From SAR86 cluster bacterium (GTDB taxonomy: Bacteria > Pseudomonadota > Gammaproteobacteria > SAR86 > D2472), in assembly GCA_029248485.1 (NCBI GenBank), contig JAQWJG010000033.1, positions 1-14,385 on the forward strand: a DNA stretch of 14,385 nt, written 5' to 3'. The position numbers and the translations under genes are program-made. The notes under the pieces are model-generated. The model did not search any database, was not told the DNA's origin, and saw only the letters and a list, made by a program, of their open reading frames with translations. Below are positions 1 to 6,479 of the stretch, in pieces (within the stretch, counting starts at the first letter, position 1; the number at the start of each line of letters is the position of its first letter).

Positions 1-182
1 CCACCTGAAAATAGTCCCTCTCTTCCAGTGATAACTAATGCTCCTGAGTCTCTTGGCACTTTTGCCAAAAGTTCATTTACCTGGGAAAGCATGTCATATG
101 AAAAAGCATTTGCTTTGCCATCATCGAGCTTAATTATTGAAATATCACCTTCTTTAGATAGAGTTGCAATTGGATCTGCCAT
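1..182 (-). CDS. Enoyl-CoA hydratase/isomerase (crotonase) family protein, 5' part only
   Basis: Only the first 60 or so codons are present; the gene runs off the left edge. The translation starts MADPIATLSKEGDISIIKLD, continues through DGKANAFSYDML, and reaches ALVITGREGLFSGG at the edge. This is the standard crotonase N-terminus: a beta-strand ending in a polar-to-NA(F/L)S turn, then the xxxITGxxxxFSxG strand-loop that supplies the first oxyanion-hole amide. Crotonases bind acyl-CoA thioesters and catalyse hydration, isomerisation or related steps, most often in fatty-acid beta-oxidation. The catalytic Glu region lies outside the window, so the exact reaction cannot be read. The ATG at 180-182 follows an A-run with only a weak AGG further upstream. 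It sits 17 bp after the SMR gene stop on the same strand and may be co-transcribed with it. Confidence 0.85.
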   Translation of the reverse strand, partial: MADPIATLSKEGDISIIKLDDGKANAFSYDMLSQVNELLAKVPRDSGALVITGREGLFSG

Positions 183-199
183 TTTTTTTTGGTACCTGA

Positions 200-523
200 T
201 TAATGCGTTGAATATATGTTAACAAGAATTACTCCATTTACTATTAAGAATAATCCTAAGATAGCTTGCCAGCTCAATCCCTGACCATAGATAAAATAAG
301 ACAAGACTGCAATTGATAAAACGCCCAAGCCACTCCAACACGCGTAAACAATAGCAAGCGGTATAGCTCTTAAAGCAAGTGTTAAGAAATAGAAGGAAGC
401 AAAATAACAAATACTCATAATGAAAGTTGGTAACTTTTCAGAGAACTCCTTGGTGAGAGGAAGCATTAGGGTTCCTGCGACCTCGAAAATAATAGCTCCT
501 AATAAAGATAAATATGCTGACAT
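200..523 (-). CDS. Small multidrug resistance (SMR) family membrane transporter
   Basis: At 107 residues it has the usual SMR length, with four hydrophobic segments at about 4-22, 33-50, 57-77 and 86-103. The hallmark membrane-embedded glutamate is present as E14 in AIIFEVAGT, the proton/substrate site of EmrE-type antiporters. The third helix carries IVYACWSGLG, matching the conserved YAxWxGxG stretch. SMR proteins work as dimers in the inner membrane and exchange protons for lipophilic or guanidinium-type cations. Sequence alone does not say whether this one exports drugs, guanidinium or a native metabolite such as a betaine or polyamine. It lies 15 bp downstream of the DUF3089 gene and 17 bp upstream of the crotonase gene, on one strand, so a shared transcript is likely. 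Confidence 0.9.
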   Translation of the reverse strand: MSAYLSLLGAIIFEVAGTLMLPLTKEFSEKLPTFIMSICYFASFYFLTLALRAIPLAIVYACWSGLGVLSIAVLSYFIYGQGLSWQAILGLFLIVNGVILVNIYSTH

Positions 524-538
524 AAAATAAATTTTGTC

Positions 539-1693
539 TTATTTAGAATTATTGTCTAGATAAGTCTTAACTTTAAGCATGGCATTCTCTCTAATATCCA
601 TATAAAAAAGCGCGTAATCTAAGCCGTGATAGTTTCCTTCTGAGCCGCCAAATGCTTGAAATCTAGTGCCGGTCTGATCAGTTGTAAAAAGCAGTCCATT
701 CTTGCACTGGGCTTGAACATATTGTTTAAGTGGAGCCTCCAAAGGCCCAAAAGTTTCTCCCTTAGGGTCATCATCGCCAGTGAAATCTAATGCAAATTCA
801 CCTGAAACATAAACAGCACCCTTGGCATCAGCAAGATTAGATATAGCTCCCTCATTTTTCCAGGTGATGGGATTTACACAAATATTATTATTATAAATTG
901 GCATTTCCTTACTCAAATAATTCACATTGTATGTATCCCAATGCACCAAGCATCCCAATTGTGTTGGGCTATCACAAATCGAGATTTCGCTCATTTCATT
1001 CATTCTATCTTTAGCAATTGTGCCGCCAATAATATAAGCCCCAACCATCCTTGAATATAAATCTGTTCCATCGATTTCTTCTGCTAACAATCTGATCGAG
1101 TGATGTGTGCCTTGGCTATGGCTTGAAATAATAAATGGTCTTCCCTTGCTGAAATTGTTAATAAAATACTTAAAAGATTTTTTTACATCTTGATATACGA
1201 ATGCGTGAACCTCCTCACGAAGTTCATCAGTTCCAAAATAACTATAAATAGATGCTTGACGATAATGAGGTGCATAAATACTGCAGCAACCATTATACGC
1301 GCTAGCTTGATTAGCCATCATCCATTGAGTATTTTCTTTAGTTGCTGACTCCTCTTCAAGAGGATCAGTCCATGTATGTCCTTTTAAATACCCAGTAGGA
1401 TGCACAAAAAACACATCTACCTCTGAATTTAATTGATCAATGCCATCTTCCCCAGCAGGAATTAAATCAGCCTCATCTTCAATTGAGGGAAGAGATGCCC
1501 AGGAACTTTCTTTGGAATAATCGAGCTGTGGAACTGCATCATTGGGGTTAAATGGGTGATCTGGTCCACCAAAAAAATAACCATATGCGGTTTCAAGTGT
1601 TAGGCCTTGATCGCGCAGCTCATCAATATAAGGAAAGACCCAAGCAACAAATAATAAAAGTAGACATGCAAAGGTTAGAAGTATTTTTTTCAT
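539..1693 (-). CDS. Exported DUF3089 alpha/beta-hydrolase-like protein
   Basis: 384 residues. Residues 4-20 form one hydrophobic segment followed by FPYIDELRDQ with no clear cleavage motif, so it may be an uncleaved anchor or a signal peptide. The DUF3089 core follows: DVFFVHPTGY (93-102), NQASAYN near 128, IYAPHYRQA (139-147), and GRPFIISSHSQG (184-195). S193 in the SHSQG elbow is the likely nucleophile of an alpha/beta hydrolase. The acid and histidine of the triad probably lie toward the C-terminus, where GLDYALFYMDIREN is a typical DUF3089 ending. The natural substrate of this family is unknown; an ester or lipid-like substrate at the cell envelope is an inference. C136 and C137 (NGCCS) are adjacent. 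The small membrane-protein gene ends 4 bp upstream, and the SMR gene follows 15 bp downstream. Confidence 0.85.
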   Translation of the reverse strand: MKKILLTFACLLLLFVAWVFPYIDELRDQGLTLETAYGYFFGGPDHPFNPNDAVPQLDYSKESSWASLPSIEDEADLIPAGEDGIDQLNSEVDVFFVHPTGYLKGHTWTDPLEEESATKENTQWMMANQASAYNGCCSIYAPHYRQASIYSYFGTDELREEVHAFVYQDVKKSFKYFINNFSKGRPFIISSHSQGTHHSIRLLAEEIDGTDLYSRMVGAYIIGGTIAKDRMNEMSEISICDSPTQLGCLVHWDTYNVNYLSKEMPIYNNNICVNPITWKNEGAISNLADAKGAVYVSGEFALDFTGDDDPKGETFGPLEAPLKQYVQAQCKNGLLFTTDQTGTRFQAFGGSEGNYHGLDYALFYMDIRENAMLKVKTYLDNNSK

Positions 1694-1697
1694 GAAA

Positions 1698-2000
1698 TTA
1701 ATTTATTTTTTTCAGCAACCAAAGACCAAGCCAGGTGCTAATGATGGCTTTAAATGTTTGAGAAAGAATAAGCGGTAATGAAAACACAAAATTCAACCAA
1801 GCATTCCAAAACCATGAATAAAACCAATCTACTATTGGCAGCAATAGTGTGAAGTAGTTTTTGATAAATTCAATATTGGATAATGTTAGAACTTCATAAT
1901 CGGATGAGAGCACAACTTGAATACCCCATAAAACAACAATAACTTGGATGGGTGTTGTAGCAATGCAAAAGTATGCAATAATTTTAAGAAATGTATTCAT
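1698..2000 (-). CDS. Small hydrophobic membrane protein, function unknown
   Basis: 100 residues with three or four hydrophobic stretches (about 5-31, 48-65, 68-82 and 85-97). It is rich in Trp, Phe and Ile and ends in WLLKKIN, a positive-inside tail. I recognise no family. The middle (LLLPIVDWFYSWFWNAWLNF) holds five Trp residues, suggesting interfacial membrane helices. It is the first gene of the leftward operon that continues, after 4 bp, into the DUF3089 hydrolase. The ATG at 1998-2000 has only a weak AGTAAG upstream, and the ORF opens immediately at the divergent intergenic region. The tight spacing to a conserved gene and a hydrophobic pattern without charge clusters make it a credible gene. 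A role in anchoring or assisting the hydrolase is only a guess. Confidence 0.65.
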   Translation of the reverse strand: MNTFLKIIAYFCIATTPIQVIVVLWGIQVVLSSDYEVLTLSNIEFIKNYFTLLLPIVDWFYSWFWNAWLNFVFSLPLILSQTFKAIISTWLGLWLLKKIN

Positions 2001-2050
2001 GGCGAACTTACTCTATGAATAACTATAGTTTGTTTAAAGGAGAAATAAAA
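2001..2050. promoter_or_regulatory. Divergent intergenic region with possible overlapping -10 elements
   Basis: Fifty bases separate the start of the leftward operon (2000) from the secreted-protein gene (2051). The palindrome ACTATAGT at 2022-2029 reads TATAGT on both strands and could be a -10 hexamer for each direction. No convincing -35 hexamer is visible on either side. Functional divergence from one shared core is therefore plausible but unproven. Confidence 0.35.
2036..2042 (+). promoter_or_regulatory. Strong Shine-Dalgarno site that fixes the start at 2051
   Basis: AAAGGAG lies 8 nt before the ATG at 2051, the best ribosome binding site in the window. It decides against the longer in-frame ATG at 1991, which would overlap the divergent gene and place 20 non-signal residues ahead of an obvious signal peptide. 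Confidence 0.8.
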
Positions 2051-2641
2051 ATGTATAAAAAATTTAGCTTACTTTCGCTGTTGATGATTGCTGTCTCAGT
2101 AGCTGCCTATGAGCCTTATGGACCTCATACCTCAGACAAATGGCAAATATGGGCTTATTCCAGTGCCGCCCCTTCTTTCATTGGCGATAATGCCGCCATC
2201 ATAGGCGCAAGTGGAGAGATTATCAGAGAGGGCAGCAATGGTTGGACATGTCAATCTGGAAATCCAAGACCTTATCCTGAAAAAGGTTGGAAAAATCCTC
2301 ATGAAGCTATGGCGGTATGTCATGACGATGAGGGCATGAAATGGATGATGGCATATATGCAGGGTAAAAAACCTGAGATGGAGCGAGATAGTTTCATGTG
2401 GATGCTTAATGGAGATATGGGAGAAGATAATACCAAGGCGGGAGTCTTTAATAAGAAAGATTCAGCTCCTGGTCAATGGATTGAATCTGGCCCTCACCTA
2501 ATGCTAATGCCGAAAGACCCAGCTACCATTGAAAAATTTCCTACAGATTTTATGAGTGGTGCACCCTACGTAATGTTTGCGGGGACTGATTATGCACATT
2601 TGATGATACCTACCGAAGGTTATTACAAGTACACCAAGTAG
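2051..2641 (+). CDS. Secreted protein of unknown function, Met/Trp-rich with two cysteines
   Basis: 196 residues from the ATG at 2051. Residues 1-19 (MYKKFSLLSLLMIAVSVAA) form a classic Sec signal peptide with a VAA cleavage site, so the mature protein should be periplasmic or secreted. The mature part has C67 (GWTCQSG) and C90 (AVCHDDEG), which could form a disulfide. A central segment, HDDEGMKWMMAYMQGKKPEM, is rich in Met, Asp and Trp and reaches to about 110. Further on are SGPHLMLMPKD (146-156) and a hydrophobic AGTDYAHLMIPT near the end. The His/Met/Asp pattern is compatible with metal binding, but no known motif is complete. I recall similar SGPHLMLMPKDP-type hypothetical proteins in environmental bacteria without an assigned function. 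It is the only plus-strand gene here, with its own ribosome binding site and terminator, so it is an independent transcription unit. Confidence 0.8.
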   Translation: MYKKFSLLSLLMIAVSVAAYEPYGPHTSDKWQIWAYSSAAPSFIGDNAAIIGASGEIIREGSNGWTCQSGNPRPYPEKGWKNPHEAMAVCHDDEGMKWMMAYMQGKKPEMERDSFMWMLNGDMGEDNTKAGVFNKKDSAPGQWIESGPHLMLMPKDPATIEKFPTDFMSGAPYVMFAGTDYAHLMIPTEGYYKYTK

Positions 2642-2653
2642 TTAGACTTATAA

Positions 2654-2681
2654 AGAAGCCCTGTTAAAAAATAGGGCTTCT
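2654..2681. terminator. Bidirectional intrinsic terminator between convergent genes
   Basis: AGAAGCCCT at 2654-2662 pairs perfectly with AGGGCTTCT at 2673-2681, giving a 9-bp stem around a 10-nt A-rich loop. It starts 12 bp after the stop of the plus-strand secreted-protein gene. On the minus strand the stem contains the last bases of the pssA stop codon and is followed by TTTA, so the trailing T-run is better in that direction. Placement between converging genes supports use by both transcripts. Confidence 0.75.
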
Positions 2682-3405
2682 ACTTTGAGCCACTTTGCCA
2701 GGATATAATAGATAGAGGAATGGTAAGCAAATAAATCAATGCTAGAACATTTATGGTGATCCAGAGAAAGTTAATCATGCTTAGCGCAATGATAGAAAAT
2801 AAAATAAGAAATACTAACTTAGATTGGATGAATACCCTCTTTCGCTTTATTGAAAAAGTTGGAATCCTGCTAACAAGTAAGCCGCTTATTAAAATGATGT
2901 AGCCGGCAACAAAATTAAGGTTTTCATATGCCCAGTTATAACCCATAAATGAATGCGTTAATGGCAACATAATTAAAATTGCCCCAACGGGGGTTGGAAT
3001 TCCGCTAAAAAAGTGCTCTGGCTCTCCATCTATTGTCTTTGCTTTCTCTAATCTCACGTTATATAAGGCCAGCCTTAAGCAGGAAAATATTATGAAGGCC
3101 AATGCAGCAAATGCACCAATCCCGTGATCCTGATTAAAAATAGACATATAAATCAACAAACCGGGTGCAATGCCAAAGCTTAAGAAGTCTGATAATGAGT
3201 CCAACTGAGCTCCAAGATCAGATTCGCTATGAAGGTGTCTTGCTAACATGCCATCTAATACATCACACAATCCAGCAAACAGAATACATACAATGGCTAG
3301 ATTAAAATCCGATTCAATCGCAAATCTAATGGAGCTCAAGCCAAAGCTAAGACCCGTCAATGTGATAACGTTTGGAAGTAGAACTTTAAAATCAAGTTTT
3401 TTCAT
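2680..3405 (-). CDS. pssA: CDP-diacylglycerol-serine O-phosphatidyltransferase (PssA, type II membrane form)
   Basis: Condenses CDP-diacylglycerol with L-serine to phosphatidylserine in the inner membrane, the first committed step to phosphatidylethanolamine. The CDP-alcohol phosphotransferase signature DGxxARx8GxxxDxxxD is complete: D51 G52, A55 R56, G65, D69 and D73. D51 is preceded by D48 (CDVLDG), which belongs to the metal-binding aspartate set. Hydrophobic segments at about 12-30, 36-50, 74-115, 135-152, 160-178 and 193-235 match a multi-pass CDP-alcohol transferase. At 241 residues it has the usual length for the Bacillus/rhizobial type, unlike the soluble E. coli PssA. It starts 3 bp after the psd stop with no visible Shine-Dalgarno, implying translational coupling. 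Its stop codon TAG (2680-2682) overlaps the terminator stem. Confidence 0.93.
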   Translation of the reverse strand: MKKLDFKVLLPNVITLTGLSFGLSSIRFAIESDFNLAIVCILFAGLCDVLDGMLARHLHSESDLGAQLDSLSDFLSFGIAPGLLIYMSIFNQDHGIGAFAALAFIIFSCLRLALYNVRLEKAKTIDGEPEHFFSGIPTPVGAILIMLPLTHSFMGYNWAYENLNFVAGYIILISGLLVSRIPTFSIKRKRVFIQSKLVFLILFSIIALSMINFLWITINVLALIYLLTIPLSIISWQSGSK

Positions 3406-3408
3406 ATG

Positions 3409-4068
3409 CTATTGGAGGGTCGCCAAAATTGATTCGCCCGCAACGACTTTATCCCCAACTTTACATTTTTCTATTGCATCCAATGGGAGGTAAATATCTA
3501 CTCTGGAACCAAATCTTATTAATCCGAATCTTTCTCCTTGAAAAAGTCTATCAGCAGGAGATATGAAGCTTAAAATCCTTCTAGCAATTAAACCTGCAAT
3601 TTGAACAACCACAACCTGAGTCCCATTTTCGGTTTTTATAACCAAACTGTTTCTTTCATTTTTCTCACTGGCCTTATCAAGACTTGCATTAAGAAATTGA
3701 CCTTTTTTGTAAATAATATTTTGTACCTCTCCTTGAACAGGACTCCTATTTACATGCACATTAAATACATTCATAAAAACACAAATGCGTTTCATTTTTT
3801 CTTCTTTTAGCGGAGTCTCCTGTGGCGGATAAGCCTCATCTATTAAACACACCTTGCCGTCCGCTGAGCTAATAATTAGGTTTGAATCCTGAGGCTTGTT
3901 TCTTTTAGGATCTCTAAAAAACCAAAGAATAAAAAAAGTTAGAGCAAAAAAAATGACGGATATAATCTGAGAAACCGTAGTCAAGATTATTGAAAGCGAT
4001 AGAGAGATTGCTGCAAACTTGAACCCCTCTGGGTGAATATAAGATCGTCTTTTTTCTGTCTGATTCAT
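3409..4068 (-). CDS. psd: Phosphatidylserine decarboxylase proenzyme, short form
   Basis: Decarboxylates phosphatidylserine to phosphatidylethanolamine. The proenzyme self-cleaves to create a pyruvoyl group. Two close hydrophobic segments (about 17-31 and 35-51) anchor it, then a charged linker leads to the catalytic domain. Visible motifs are SADG (68-71, with the conserved Asp), FMNVFNVHVNRSPVQG (98-113, with the active-site His), and RFGSRVDIYLP (185-195). G187-S188 is the expected cleavage site; S188 becomes the pyruvoyl residue. At 219 residues it is the short Psd type rather than the roughly 300-residue E. coli form, which carries LGST. The ATG is preceded by an A-run with no strong ribosome binding site. 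psd is directly upstream of pssA, so the two consecutive pathway enzymes are made from one message in reverse pathway order. Confidence 0.93.
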   Translation of the reverse strand: MNQTEKRRSYIHPEGFKFAAISLSLSIILTTVSQIISVIFFALTFFILWFFRDPKRNKPQDSNLIISSADGKVCLIDEAYPPQETPLKEEKMKRICVFMNVFNVHVNRSPVQGEVQNIIYKKGQFLNASLDKASEKNERNSLVIKTENGTQVVVVQIAGLIARRILSFISPADRLFQGERFGLIRFGSRVDIYLPLDAIEKCKVGDKVVAGESILATLQ

Positions 4069-4131
4069 TTTTTTTATCTAAGAAATAGGTCAGCATTTTA
4101 TGTCATAAAAGATATATTTAAAAATTTATTG

Positions 4132-5445
4132 CTAATTAAAACCTATGATTTGGCTATATAAAATTAGCATTGCCATGGAAATCTGAAGAATCAATGTGAT
4201 CCACAATATTACTTTCGTTATCATTTTAGGCTGCAAGTCCTCATTTAATTTGCTTGTTAAGTACAAAGCACCAATATTGATGATCGGAAGCCCAAGCGCT
4301 GCCCAAATTCCGGCAATTAACAAAAGACTAATTGGGTTAGGGAGTAAATAATAAGCAATGCATGAAAACATCGGTATAACAAAGGCAATAATTTTGATTA
4401 AATGCGTCCTTGTGTTTTCTTTTTCAGCAACAATTCCAATTGAGATTAGATAGTCTGAAATTGTCCTGGTGAATGCTGCCGTTCCAGATAGCAAGGTTGA
4501 AAAAAGAACAAAAAAAGCCAAGGGAATAAAAAACCATTTTGCCCATGTTCCTAAAATTGTGGTGAACATATTTAAAAGAGTTTGAATGATGTCCCCGTCA
4601 GGAGGGGGATAAAGTCCCAAGGCATTTAATACAGACGCGCCTAAAAGAAAAAATGGAAGAGTGCCTATGGTTACAAAAAAGACTGTTGCCCAAACATCAG
4701 TTTGCATTACCTTAATCCAAGCTTTGACTTCTTTTTTATTGCCATCATGTTTGGCATAACCTTTCTCTAAGCACCAATAGGTATAAGCCATAATTTCTCC
4801 GTAACTAATTCCAGTAAAGCCAAACACTGCAAGAGCTAATGCTGCATGCTCAAATGGAAATGAAAATGTAAGCCCTCCTAATATTTGCGAACCTGAAATT
4901 GCATAGGGTGTTGATTGCATTGAGATAGCAATAATTAAAGTGACGACTGAAAAAAAGAACACCATTCCAAGTAGGATTTTTTCCAGTGTTTGATAGGTTC
5001 CAAGATATAGGATAAACCAAGTAATGAAACATGCTGTCACTACCCATAATTCAGTACTAAGCATTGGAACCATTAGATGCCCTGCTTCTGCAACGGCTCC
5101 GGCAAGACCGCCCATGCCTGCAATAGATGGAATTACACCAATAAACATGAACCAAACCAACCATGAGGCTTTCTTGCCTTTAAGGTTTGTTTTGGGTCCA
5201 GGCATATCTGAGAAAGATTCTAAGAAAGTCTGATTTGTTGCTATGACATAACGGCTAATTTCAGCTTGTATAAGTGGTTTACTCCAAAGACTCAATAAAA
5301 GCCACCATAACAAAGCAAAGCCAGTTGCTGCTCCCAACAATGGTGACAGAGCTATTGAGCCACTTCCAACAACGCTGCCAGTTACAATGATGCTTGGCCC
5401 AATAAATTTTAAACGTTGGATAAATGAAGTGGGTGCTTTAATCAT
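4132..5445 (-). CDS. Nramp (SLC11)-related membrane transporter lacking canonical metal motifs
   Basis: 437 residues from ATG 5443-5445, with about eleven hydrophobic helices. The N-terminus FIGPSIIVTGSVVGSGSIAL (14-33) aligns with Nramp TM1, but the metal-coordinating DPGN is replaced by GSGS. The TM6 region reads FTGISYGEIMAYTYWCLEKGYA (about 210-231), where canonical Nramps have a Met-Pro-His motif. The GxGE/YWCLEKGYA pattern belongs to a divergent branch of NRAMP-family proteins found in many environmental bacteria. Substrate is therefore not safely Mn2+ or Fe2+; it could be another ion or solute. An upstream in-frame ATG at 5467-5469 adds eight residues but only re-reads the end of the methyltransferase gene. 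I prefer the ATG at 5445, which overlaps that gene by 8 bp. Neither start has a good Shine-Dalgarno, so coupling is likely. Confidence 0.82.
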   Translation of the reverse strand: MIKAPTSFIQRLKFIGPSIIVTGSVVGSGSIALSPLLGAATGFALLWWLLLSLWSKPLIQAEISRYVIATNQTFLESFSDMPGPKTNLKGKKASWLVWFMFIGVIPSIAGMGGLAGAVAEAGHLMVPMLSTELWVVTACFITWFILYLGTYQTLEKILLGMVFFFSVVTLIIAISMQSTPYAISGSQILGGLTFSFPFEHAALALAVFGFTGISYGEIMAYTYWCLEKGYAKHDGNKKEVKAWIKVMQTDVWATVFFVTIGTLPFFLLGASVLNALGLYPPPDGDIIQTLLNMFTTILGTWAKWFFIPLAFFVLFSTLLSGTAAFTRTISDYLISIGIVAEKENTRTHLIKIIAFVIPMFSCIAYYLLPNPISLLLIAGIWAALGLPIINIGALYLTSKLNEDLQPKMITKVILWITLILQISMAMLILYSQIIGFN

Positions 5446-6076
5446 TGTTTTTTTGCAGAAGTACGACATCTTTTGATTTGATTTCGCATTTCCAGTTTCT
5501 TTGAGAGGCTATCACCTGAAAGGTTTTTTCACAATAAAAAGTCACATGGGTTGGATCTCTTCGATAGTACCAATTCTCAAACATCTCATCGGAGGTTAAG
5601 AAAGAGGTCACGACACCCAGCCAACCTCCGGGTTTAAGGAGATCGTTAAGAATATTAAACTCTTTAAATGGATCATAAAAATGCTCTGCGGTTTCTGTGC
5701 AGGTTATAAAATCATATTGCTTAGATAAAGCACCCTCATCAGGGAAAAAAAATGGGTCATAGAGCTCAACCTTAAAACCATCTTGGGTGAGCATGTCTGC
5801 TAGCGCTGGCCCTGTGCCACAGCCAAAATCTAACCCATTAGATCCAGGAGATATTTTTTCTTTAAGTGGTTCAGATAGTCTGGATAGAAATGCTCGATAT
5901 TCATTATCTTTGATATCATTATTGTGCTCTAAGTATCGTTGCTCCTCTTCCACCGAATCGATGAAATGCAATTTATCTAAATACTTGCATCCACAAACAT
6001 TACAACTCCAATAAGTCTTATTATCTGTAGTTTTAAAGCTAGAGGCAGCATCAGATCTGCAGATATTACAGATCAT
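5438..6076 (-). CDS. Class I SAM-dependent methyltransferase with N-terminal zinc ribbon
   Basis: 212 residues from the ATG at 6074-6076. The N-terminus has CNICRSD (C3, C6) and WSCNVCGCKYL (C25, C28, C30), a four-cysteine ribbon likely to bind zinc. After a charged helical linker comes the Rossmann SAM-binding motif GLDFGCGTGPA (about 81-91), then acidic LYDPFF near 106 and a motif IV-like FITCTETAEHF. LLKPGGWLGVVT (about 146-157) is the typical methyltransferase beta-5 lead-in. This resembles the Methyltransf_23 group, whose members modify small molecules, cofactors or sugars; the substrate is not evident. A TTG at 6080-6082 could start translation two codons earlier, overlapping the SRPBCC stop as TTGA. 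The downstream Nramp-like gene overlaps its end. Confidence 0.85.
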   Translation of the reverse strand: MICNICRSDAASSFKTTDNKTYWSCNVCGCKYLDKLHFIDSVEEEQRYLEHNNDIKDNEYRAFLSRLSEPLKEKISPGSNGLDFGCGTGPALADMLTQDGFKVELYDPFFFPDEGALSKQYDFITCTETAEHFYDPFKEFNILNDLLKPGGWLGVVTSFLTSDEMFENWYYRRDPTHVTFYCEKTFQVIASQRNWKCEIKSKDVVLLQKNND

Positions 6077-6078
6077 TT

Positions 6079-6462
6079 TCAAATAACTTTTTTAATACCT
6101 TCAATCGATACAAGCATTCCCTGATGAATGCCATCTGCAAAAATATCTGGAGAAATTTCAGTTGTCCAACTTAACTTGCACTCTTGGTCATTGAGGGATA
6201 CTACTTCCATGGTTGCTAAATGATGTTCAATAGGTGCAGGAGTTCGTATCGCAGAGTACTGAAGGGTCATGCTTGTATGATCTTGTTTTAAGATTCTTTC
6301 AGTAATCTGCCCCATCCCAGTCATTTCAAAATGTCTAAGATCACCCTCTACTACAATCTTCTCAATAGTAGGAACCCAGTTGCATCTTCCAATATCAGAC
6401 AGAATGGCCCAAAGTTCATCAGCTGAACAATTAAACTTAACCTCTTCTTTTAGTATTTTCAT
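6079..6462 (-). CDS. SRPBCC (START/Bet v1-like) family protein
   Basis: 127 residues, cytoplasmic. The start MKILKEEVKFNCSADELWAI is typical of SRPBCC cyclase/dehydrase-type proteins: a first strand, then SADELWAILSDIGRCNWVP (13-31), equivalent to the xxxVWxxlsDfxxxxxW pattern. It continues with alternating strands (ERILKQD, MTLQYSAI, CKLSWTTEI) and a C-terminal helix from about 109. The fold makes a hydrophobic pocket for lipids, polyketides or other small molecules; no specific catalytic residue is visible. MxaD-like and polyketide-cyclase relatives have this length. It lies 17 bp after the ABM gene, and its TGA abuts or overlaps the methyltransferase start, so the three are probably one message. 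A shared small-molecule pathway is possible but not shown. Confidence 0.8.
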   Translation of the reverse strand: MKILKEEVKFNCSADELWAILSDIGRCNWVPTIEKIVVEGDLRHFEMTGMGQITERILKQDHTSMTLQYSAIRTPAPIEHHLATMEVVSLNDQECKLSWTTEISPDIFADGIHQGMLVSIEGIKKVI

Positions 6463-6479
6463 TTATTTTTATTTAGAAA

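Noticed and set aside
200..523. Reading the SMR gene as evidence of a resistance island
   Set aside because: It sits in ordinary operon spacing with no integron, transposase or other resistance gene nearby.
1991..2050. Longer start at 1991 for the plus-strand secreted protein
   Set aside because: It would add 20 polar residues ahead of a clear signal peptide and overlap the divergent gene. The strong AAAGGAG is placed for the ATG at 2051.
3248..3493. Plus-strand open frame opposite pssA and psd
   Set aside because: It spans the two enzyme genes in antisense, has no family resemblance and no ribosome binding site. The same holds for the other antisense frames, such as those near 28, 5024, 5787, 9397, 11709 and 12622.
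3914..4096. Alternative minus-strand frame over the start of psd
   Set aside because: It overlaps the genuine psd N-terminus in another frame and shows no recognisable protein pattern.
5446..5469. Upstream ATG at 5469 for the Nramp-like protein
   Set aside because: The eight extra residues only re-read the methyltransferase C-terminus in another frame, and no Shine-Dalgarno supports it. It cannot be fully excluded.
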